Below are positions 58,646-64,000 of a DNA stretch of 64,000 nt, in pieces. This stretch comes from Phocaeicola sartorii JCM 17136 = DSM 21941. Lineage in GTDB: Bacteria > Bacteroidota > Bacteroidia > Bacteroidales > Bacteroidaceae. A program made the position numbers and the translations under genes. Location: NCBI RefSeq assembly GCF_000614185.1, contig NZ_BAKM01000022.1, positions 1-64,000 on the forward strand. Reading direction: 5' to 3'. The notes beneath the pieces were generated by a model that worked only from the letters and a program-made list of their open reading frames with translations, ran no database searches and was not told where the DNA came from. How positions within the stretch are numbered: the stretch's first letter is position 1; every line of letters begins with the position of its first letter.

Positions 58646-59794
58646 ATGAAAATAGTATATATATACGACTCCATAGCCCGTATAGGAGGCACGGAGCGGA
58701 TTTTGACGGATAAGATGAATTATTTGGCTGAGACTTACGGACATGAAGTGTATCTTATTACTTCTTCCCAAGGAAATCATCCTCTTTCTTTCCCATTGTC
58801 CGATAAAGTAAAACATATTGATTTGGATACAAAGTTTCATCTGCAATACCAGCATCCTTTTCTCAAACAATTGAGAATGGGGTGGTCTTTGGATCATAAA
58901 TTCGAACAACGATTAAAAAAAGAGATCACACGTATCAATCCCGATATCATATCGGGAAATACCAGTTTTAAAGCGGATTTAATTTGCAGATTAGACTGCA
59001 AGGCAAAGAAAGTCATCGAATCACATTGCGCCAAAACATACACCCGGATACCCGAAAACCGCAAGAAGAGTTTTTTTAAGGATGTAAAAGACAGATACGT
59101 CAGCTGCCAATGTTTCCGTGAGATCAAACGATACAGTGATGCCATAGTAACACTGACCCAAGAAGATGCCACCATGTGGGGAAAAGATCCGAATATACAT
59201 GTCATTCCGAACACTACCTCCATTATTGACACACATACAAGCAGCCCCTGTGAAGCCCCCCGTGTGATAGCCGCAGGCAGACTGACCTGGCAGAAAGGGT
59301 TCGACCGACTGATTGACGCGTGGGATATCGTGCAGAAACGTCATCCCGGATGGATGCTGGACATATTCGGCGAAGGTTTTTATAAAGATTTCTTAACCAA
59401 GCAGGTTAAAGACCGGAAATTGGAACATTCCATCACAATTCATCCTTTTACGCAGAACATAACACAAGAATACTTGAACAGTTCCATTATGGCCCTAAGT
59501 TCCAACTATGAAGGCTTTGGACTGGTCTTGATCGAAGCCATGAGTCTGGGCGTTCCTTGTGTCTCTTTCGACTGTCCGTTCGGCCCGTCGGAAATCATCA
59601 GAGACCAGGAAGACGGACTCCTCGTCAAAAACGGAGACATACAAGGATTTGCCAACGCTATCTGCCACCTGATAGAACATGAAGTGGAAAGAAAAGCTTT
59701 CGGTAAAAGTGCCAAAGAAAATGTAAAACGTTACTCACCTCAAAACATCATGCCGCAATGGGAAATGTTGTTTCATAAACTGACTGAAAAATGA
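58646..59794 (+). CDS. GT4 (group 1) glycosyltransferase, paralogue A
   Basis: A 382-residue GT-B transferase: MKIVYIYDSIARIGGTERIL at the start, VIAAGRLTWQKGFDRLIDAW near residue 208, HPFTQNITQEYLNSSI, and SSNYEGFGLVLIEAMSLGVP near 286 followed by SFDCPFGPSEII and QEDGLLV. It is the first gene of a plus-strand block. It shares layout and many motifs with the genes at 59791 and 62085 and so belongs to a set of three paralogues. The stop overlaps the next start as ATGA. Confidence 0.92.
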   Translation: MKIVYIYDSIARIGGTERILTDKMNYLAETYGHEVYLITSSQGNHPLSFPLSDKVKHIDLDTKFHLQYQHPFLKQLRMGWSLDHKFEQRLKKEITRINPDIISGNTSFKADLICRLDCKAKKVIESHCAKTYTRIPENRKKSFFKDVKDRYVSCQCFREIKRYSDAIVTLTQEDATMWGKDPNIHVIPNTTSIIDTHTSSPCEAPRVIAAGRLTWQKGFDRLIDAWDIVQKRHPGWMLDIFGEGFYKDFLTKQVKDRKLEHSITIHPFTQNITQEYLNSSIMALSSNYEGFGLVLIEAMSLGVPCVSFDCPFGPSEIIRDQEDGLLVKNGDIQGFANAICHLIEHEVERKAFGKSAKENVKRYSPQNIMPQWEMLFHKLTEK

Positions 59795-60942
59795 CCATCG
59801 TTTATCTATACACAGCCCTATGCACCGTGGGAGGAGCCGACCGGAGCATCATCCAAAAAGCGAACTATCTGGCTGACGAAATGCACCAGGATGTATTTAT
59901 CATTACCGACTCACAGAAAGGACGACCTTCCGTTTTCCCGATATCCCCCAGAGTCAGGCACATTGACATAGCGATTGATTTTGACAGACAGTATCATCAT
60001 AACCTGTTAGTGAGAGGCTGTTATTATTTCACCTTGATGCGCCTGTACAGAAAGAAACTGAACTACTGGCTGAAGACCTTGAAGCCGGATATCGTCATCA
60101 GCACACTGGGCCGCGAATTGGATTTTCTGACACAACTGGACGATGGAAGTATAAAAATAGGAGAATCCCATATAGCCAAACCGTACACCCGAAACCTGCA
60201 TCTGATGGAACAACGAGAATTTCCATACAAGCAAATCGCACGACATTGGAGAAAAAAACAAGAAGAGGCTGTAAAAAAGTTGGATGCGCTGGTTGTTCTG
60301 ACACAGAATGACGCGGATAATTGGAAAGAAGTAAAAAAGGCATGTATCATACCGAACTTCTTACCGTTCTTGCCCGAAAATGGGAGTTCCTGCCTGGAAA
60401 AAAGAATCATCAGCATAGGACGATATAACGAACAGAAGGGCTATGACCGCCTGATTGAAGCTTGGGGCAAGGTCAACCGGAAGCATCCCGACTGGCATAT
60501 CCGCATTTACGGAGAGGGTCAAGACAGGGACAGGCTACAAGAACTTATCGGAAAGCATCATATAGAAAACAGCTTTTCATTGTGCCCTCCGACCAAAAAC
60601 ATTCAAGAAAAATACCTGGGAAGTTCCATATACGTCATGAGTTCACGATTTGAAGGATTACCGATGGCACTTCTGGAAGCGATGGCGTGCGGTGTTCCCT
60701 GCATCTCATTCGACTGCCCGTACGGACCTGCCGAGATTATCACTCCTGAGGAAGACGGAATACTGGTGAGGAACGGAAACACGGACGAACTGGCTGACGC
60801 GATATGCCGGCTGATAGAGGATACGGATAAACGCATACGGATGGGAAAGCAGGCCCAAAAGAATATCCAACGTTATTCGCGCGAAGAAGTGATGAAACTG
60901 TGGAATGAGTTATTCAACACCTTAACAACCACCCGACCATGA
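59791..60942 (+). CDS. GT4 (group 1) glycosyltransferase, paralogue B
   Basis: A 383-residue GT-B transferase: TIVYLYTALCTVGGADRSII, IISIGRYNEQKGYDRLIEAW near residue 206, CPPTKNIQEKYLGSSIYVMS, and SSRFEGLPMALLEAMACGVP with SFDCPYGPAEII and EEDGILV. It is a paralogue of its upstream neighbour. The N-terminal E of GGxER is D here (GGADR), a small change in the acceptor/phosphate loop. It overlaps both neighbours by ATGA, so translation is coupled. Confidence 0.92.
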   Translation: MTIVYLYTALCTVGGADRSIIQKANYLADEMHQDVFIITDSQKGRPSVFPISPRVRHIDIAIDFDRQYHHNLLVRGCYYFTLMRLYRKKLNYWLKTLKPDIVISTLGRELDFLTQLDDGSIKIGESHIAKPYTRNLHLMEQREFPYKQIARHWRKKQEEAVKKLDALVVLTQNDADNWKEVKKACIIPNFLPFLPENGSSCLEKRIISIGRYNEQKGYDRLIEAWGKVNRKHPDWHIRIYGEGQDRDRLQELIGKHHIENSFSLCPPTKNIQEKYLGSSIYVMSSRFEGLPMALLEAMACGVPCISFDCPYGPAEIITPEEDGILVRNGNTDELADAICRLIEDTDKRIRMGKQAQKNIQRYSREEVMKLWNELFNTLTTTRP

Positions 60943-62072
60943 ATATCATCTATCTCCTCTTTCATGGACTATCTCCTTACAGCGGCATCAGTAAAAAGAT
61001 CCTGTATCAGGTTAAAGGCTTGGAAGCATGTGGACACCAAGTCAGCTTATGCACGTACTGCATAGCGGACAACAGTCACCGGGTAAGGATGATAAACGGT
61101 GAAATAATAGCCGATTACGGAACAGGCAAACTGGCTGCGGCAAGAAAAAGAGTTTCCTACCAATGCATATATCATTATGCTGTAGCACATCGGGTGGAAT
61201 TAATTTATGTACGCTCTTTCCATAATGCGAATCCGTTCACCATCCGGCTGTTCAGCAAACTGAGGAAAGCCGGAATTAAAATAGTGATGGAAATACCTAC
61301 CTATCCTTACGACAACGAATATGCCGGTTTTCCACTAGCCACACGCCTAGGGATACAAGTGGACAAAGTTTTCCGAAAGACACTGGCGGAACACGTGAAC
61401 GCTATCGTCACCTTTTCAGACCATCACCATATATTCGGTCAACGTACCATTCAGATATCCAACGGAGTTGATTTTGATTCCATCCCACTGAAAAAGACGG
61501 TTTCTAAAAACACCTCCGTCATTCATTTACTAGGAGTGGCCGAAGTACATTATTGGCACGGATACGACCGCCTGATAGACGGTTTGGGTAAATATTACCA
61601 AAAACCGGCAAACACAACCGTATTTTTCCACATCGCAGGCGGTATATGGAAATCCGAAATGCATGACTCGCAACACGCTCCCGGATTTTATGAACTTATC
61701 AACAAATATCATATAGAGAAATATGTCATCTTCCACGGACAAAAAATGAACGAGGAGCTGGATGAATTATTCAACGAAGCGGATTTCGCCATCGGCAGTC
61801 TGGCACGCCACCGCAGCGGCATTGACAAAATCAAAACTTTAAAAAACAGAGAATATGCAGCACGGGGAATACCTTTTATATATTCAGAAACGGACGAAGA
61901 CTTTGACCTTATGCCTTATATAATGAAAGTTCCGGCCGACGAAAGTCCCATAGACATCCGCCAGCTTATCCGGTTCTATACGGAACTGGATCTGCCGCCT
62001 TGCAGAATAAGGGATTCCATTAAAAACTTGTCGTGGAAAGAACAAATGATGAAAGTGATAAACAACCTGTAA
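60939..62072 (+). CDS. GT4-like glycosyltransferase
   Basis: A 377-residue protein with a GT-B layout but different from the paralogues on both sides: FHGLSPYSGISKKILYQVKG at the start, EIPTYPYDNEY near residue 123, ISNGVDFDSIPL near 178, GVAEVHYWHGYDRLIDGLGK near 200, and a donor region EADFAIGSLARHRSGIDKIK, then TLKNREYAARGIPFIYSETD. The E-x7-E pair is not clear. It is coupled to the preceding gene by ATGA and followed by a GT4 after 12 bases. Specificity unknown. Confidence 0.85.
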   Translation: MNIIYLLFHGLSPYSGISKKILYQVKGLEACGHQVSLCTYCIADNSHRVRMINGEIIADYGTGKLAAARKRVSYQCIYHYAVAHRVELIYVRSFHNANPFTIRLFSKLRKAGIKIVMEIPTYPYDNEYAGFPLATRLGIQVDKVFRKTLAEHVNAIVTFSDHHHIFGQRTIQISNGVDFDSIPLKKTVSKNTSVIHLLGVAEVHYWHGYDRLIDGLGKYYQKPANTTVFFHIAGGIWKSEMHDSQHAPGFYELINKYHIEKYVIFHGQKMNEELDELFNEADFAIGSLARHRSGIDKIKTLKNREYAARGIPFIYSETDEDFDLMPYIMKVPADESPIDIRQLIRFYTELDLPPCRIRDSIKNLSWKEQMMKVINNL

Positions 62073-62084
62073 TACCTCCCGCCT

Positions 62085-63233
62085 ATGATCCGGATCGCCT
62101 ATTGTACTCCCTCTCTCCATATTCCCGGAGGAGTGGAAAGGGTACTGACCACCAAAGCCAACTTCCTGGCTGAGAGCGGTAATTATGAAATATACATCTT
62201 GCTGACTGATGGAAAAAGCAAGTCTCCCTGCTATGCTTTATCGCCCAAAGTGAAAATTATCCAACTGGATATAGACTTTGAAGAATTATGGGAACTTCCT
62301 CTGTGGAAAAAGGTGCCGGTTTATCTGAAAAAACAAAGAATATACCGACGCAAGCTCTCCGCCGCCTTGTTCCACCTCAAACCGGACATCACTATCTCTC
62401 TGTTACGACGGGAAATTAACTTTATCACCTCCCTCAAAGACGGAAGCAAAAAGATAGGAGAGCTGCACGTGAACCGGAAGAACTATCGTAATTTTGAAAA
62501 GAACGAAAGCAACTTCGTCAAGGAACTTTTTGCCAAATTATGGATGAAAAGTCTGGTGAGACATTTAGGAAAGCTGGACAAGTTCGTTGTGCTGAGTGAG
62601 GAAGACAGAGAGAACTGGCCCGAACTACAAAATGTAAAAGTCATCAGCAACCCTCTACCCTTTCAACCCGGAACATGCAGCAACTTGAACAATAAACGGA
62701 TAACCGCCGCCGGAAGATATACCTACCAAAAAGGATTCGATTTGTTACTGGAAGCATGGAGCAAAGTCTGTAACCGGCATCCGGACTGGGAATTACATAT
62801 ATATGGCAAAGGAGATAAGACTGCATATCAAGCACTGGCTGGGAAATTGGAACTAAAGAACCTTTTTCTTGAAAATACAACCCCGGATATGATCCGTAAA
62901 TACTGTGAAAGTTCTATCTTTGTATCCAGTTCCAGATTTGAAGGATTCGGAATGGTCATAGCGGAAGCAATGGCGTGCGGAGTACCTGCCGTATCATTCG
63001 CCTGCCCGTGCGGACCTAAAGATATCATCCGGAACGGGGAAGACGGACTATTGGCCGAAAATGGAAAGACAGAAGAGCTGGCCGAGAAAATAATTTATCT
63101 GATTGAGAACGAAGAAATAAGAAAAGAAATGGGAAAGAAAGCCCGCATCAATGTACAACGTTTCGCTAAAGACGTAATTATGCAACAATGGATTCAGTTA
63201 TTCAACAACTTATTAAACGGAACAGAACAATGA
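62085..63233 (+). CDS. GT4 (group 1) glycosyltransferase, paralogue C
   Basis: A 382-residue GT-B transferase: IRIAYCTPSLHIPGGVERVL, ITAAGRYTYQKGFDLLLEAW near residue 205, and SSRFEGFGMVIAEAMACGVP near 284 with SFACPCGPKDII and GEDGLLA. It is the third member of the paralogous set with 58646-59794 and 59791-60942. The stop overlaps the methyltransferase start as ATGA. Sugar specificity unknown. Confidence 0.92.
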   Translation: MIRIAYCTPSLHIPGGVERVLTTKANFLAESGNYEIYILLTDGKSKSPCYALSPKVKIIQLDIDFEELWELPLWKKVPVYLKKQRIYRRKLSAALFHLKPDITISLLRREINFITSLKDGSKKIGELHVNRKNYRNFEKNESNFVKELFAKLWMKSLVRHLGKLDKFVVLSEEDRENWPELQNVKVISNPLPFQPGTCSNLNNKRITAAGRYTYQKGFDLLLEAWSKVCNRHPDWELHIYGKGDKTAYQALAGKLELKNLFLENTTPDMIRKYCESSIFVSSSRFEGFGMVIAEAMACGVPAVSFACPCGPKDIIRNGEDGLLAENGKTEELAEKIIYLIENEEIRKEMGKKARINVQRFAKDVIMQQWIQLFNNLLNGTEQ

Positions 63234-64000
63234 AAACAGATTCCCCCTACGACAGAGGAGACATCCATATAAACAAAAACGACAAAGTGCTAGAGATAGG
63301 TCCGGGCCATAATCCGACGTATCGCTCCAACGTGGTAGTCGAAAAATTTGTTGACACCAATTATCACCGCTGCGGTGACGTGAAAATATACCCGCATCAG
63401 ACCTTTGTACATGCCGACGGAGAAAACCTGCCCTTCAAAGACAAGGAGTTCGACTATGTGATATGCAATCAAGTTTTGGAACATGTAGAACATCCCGAAG
63501 CATTTGTCAAGGAATTATGCAGAGTGGCCCGACGGGGATACATCGAAACTCCCAGTCTGCTGGGCGAATACTTGTTTCCTAAGAAATCACACAAATGGGT
63601 CATACTGGATATAGACAACAAGCTAGTTTTCTATGAAAAAGCCAGAATGCCGGGCAACTATGAAAATGACTATGGAGAATTGTTCCTGAATTATTTGCCT
63701 TTCCAATCCCTCCCCTACAAACTGCTGTGGCTGACGGAAGGAGATATCACCTTGAACCGCTACGAATGGAAAAACGAGGTGGAAATATTGGTCAACCCCG
63801 AAGATGAATACTACTCCTCTTTCTTCCTCAACAAATGGAACCGGGAAATGGTGGAGAAACTATACCCCCGCCGCTCCGCCCTGACAGAAATGAAGAAGAT
63901 AATTCACGCCCTGTCCTATCTCATCAAAAACAAATTGAAATCACGATTCAGTAATCACCGGACTCCAATCACACTGTCCGAATATATAAGAACACATGAA
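63230..64000 (+). CDS. SAM-dependent methyltransferase, C-terminus cut by window edge
   Basis: From the ATG at 63230 the frame is open for 257 codons to the right edge. Motif I is KVLEIGPGHNP near residue 22, and the motif DGENLPFKDKEFDYVICNQV with LEHVEHPEAFVKEL follows near residue 65, as in class I methyltransferases of the type-11 group. The C-terminal part is variable. In glycan operons such enzymes methylate a sugar or cap the chain. A cap read by the Wzt C-terminal domain in this region is possible but not shown. It is coupled to the preceding GT4 by ATGA. Confidence 0.87.
   Translation, partial: MKTDSPYDRGDIHINKNDKVLEIGPGHNPTYRSNVVVEKFVDTNYHRCGDVKIYPHQTFVHADGENLPFKDKEFDYVICNQVLEHVEHPEAFVKELCRVARRGYIETPSLLGEYLFPKKSHKWVILDIDNKLVFYEKARMPGNYENDYGELFLNYLPFQSLPYKLLWLTEGDITLNRYEWKNEVEILVNPEDEYYSSFFLNKWNREMVEKLYPRRSALTEMKKIIHALSYLIKNKLKSRFSNHRTPITLSEYIRTHE

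Noticed and set aside
1-64000. tRNA, rRNA or other structured RNA genes
   Set aside because: I saw no tRNA cloverleaf arms, rRNA segments or known riboswitch cores on either strand; a covariance-model search would be decisive.

Overview
The window looks like the chromosome of a gut Bacteroidales bacterium, most likely Bacteroides/Phocaeicola (a P. vulgatus/dorei-type genome is my best guess; it is not proven). The grounds are a UpxY-controlled capsule locus, promoters of the Bacteroides type (TAnnTTTG at -7 with TTG/TTTG about 17-20 bases upstream), a DUF5686/carboxypeptidase-regulatory outer-membrane protein, a NUDIX-type sugar regulator beside xylBA, and very compact operons with ATGA overlaps. 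Most of the window makes, polymerises and exports surface polysaccharides.

Layout. (1) 1-10.45 kb, minus strand, AT-rich: a capsule operon read from a promoter near 10.43 kb: upxY, an insertion-sequence remnant, wzx, wzy, a GT4 transferase, a LicD-type phosphotransferase, a cytidylyltransferase-SDR fusion predicted to make CDP-ribitol, a GT2, a GT4 and a WecG-type transferase cut by the window edge. (2) 10.5-13.2 kb: a defence patch with a HepT/MntA toxin-antitoxin pair and a two-gene AAA ATPase + DUF4435 module resembling PARIS. The second module is framed by a perfect 51-bp direct repeat that contains the 3' end of the neighbouring gene. (3) 13.2-25.4 kb: core genes: a DUF5686 protein, pstC-pstA-pstB-phoU with divergent pstS, glnS, a TPR protein, a DedA protein and tpx. 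(4) 25.5-35.7 kb: GDP-fucose synthesis (manC-gmd-fcl), an initiating sugar transferase with rfbA and rfbC, and a Wzz-like protein with a large SLBB export protein. (5) 35.9-39.7 kb: xylose catabolism (xylA, xylB, NUDIX regulator). (6) 40.1-50.0 kb, plus strand: an exopolysaccharide cluster starting with a single-domain response regulator, then a sugar transferase whose N-terminus looks like a degenerate receiver domain, a TolC-like protein, a Wzz/degenerate tyrosine-kinase protein, a polymerase, three GT2 proteins and an acetyltransferase. (7) 50-64 kb: a second glycan region with a Wzm/Wzt ABC exporter, several GT2 and GT4 transferases on both strands, and a methyltransferase cut by the right edge.

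How they work together: manC-gmd-fcl and rfbAC supply nucleotide sugars, and the CDP-ribitol enzyme plus LicD would add an alditol phosphate. Two sugar transferases start lipid-linked chains. One Wzx/Wzy system, one Wzy without a nearby flippase and one ABC exporter provide separate assembly routes.

A caution that affects the whole annotation: at least 14 genes, including pstA and pstS, are interrupted by single-base frameshifts (about 19 inferred indels). They lie in homopolymers or at GGC/GGCC steps. This pattern looks more like uncorrected sequencing error than gene decay. I therefore give each such gene as one feature across the break and state where the break is.
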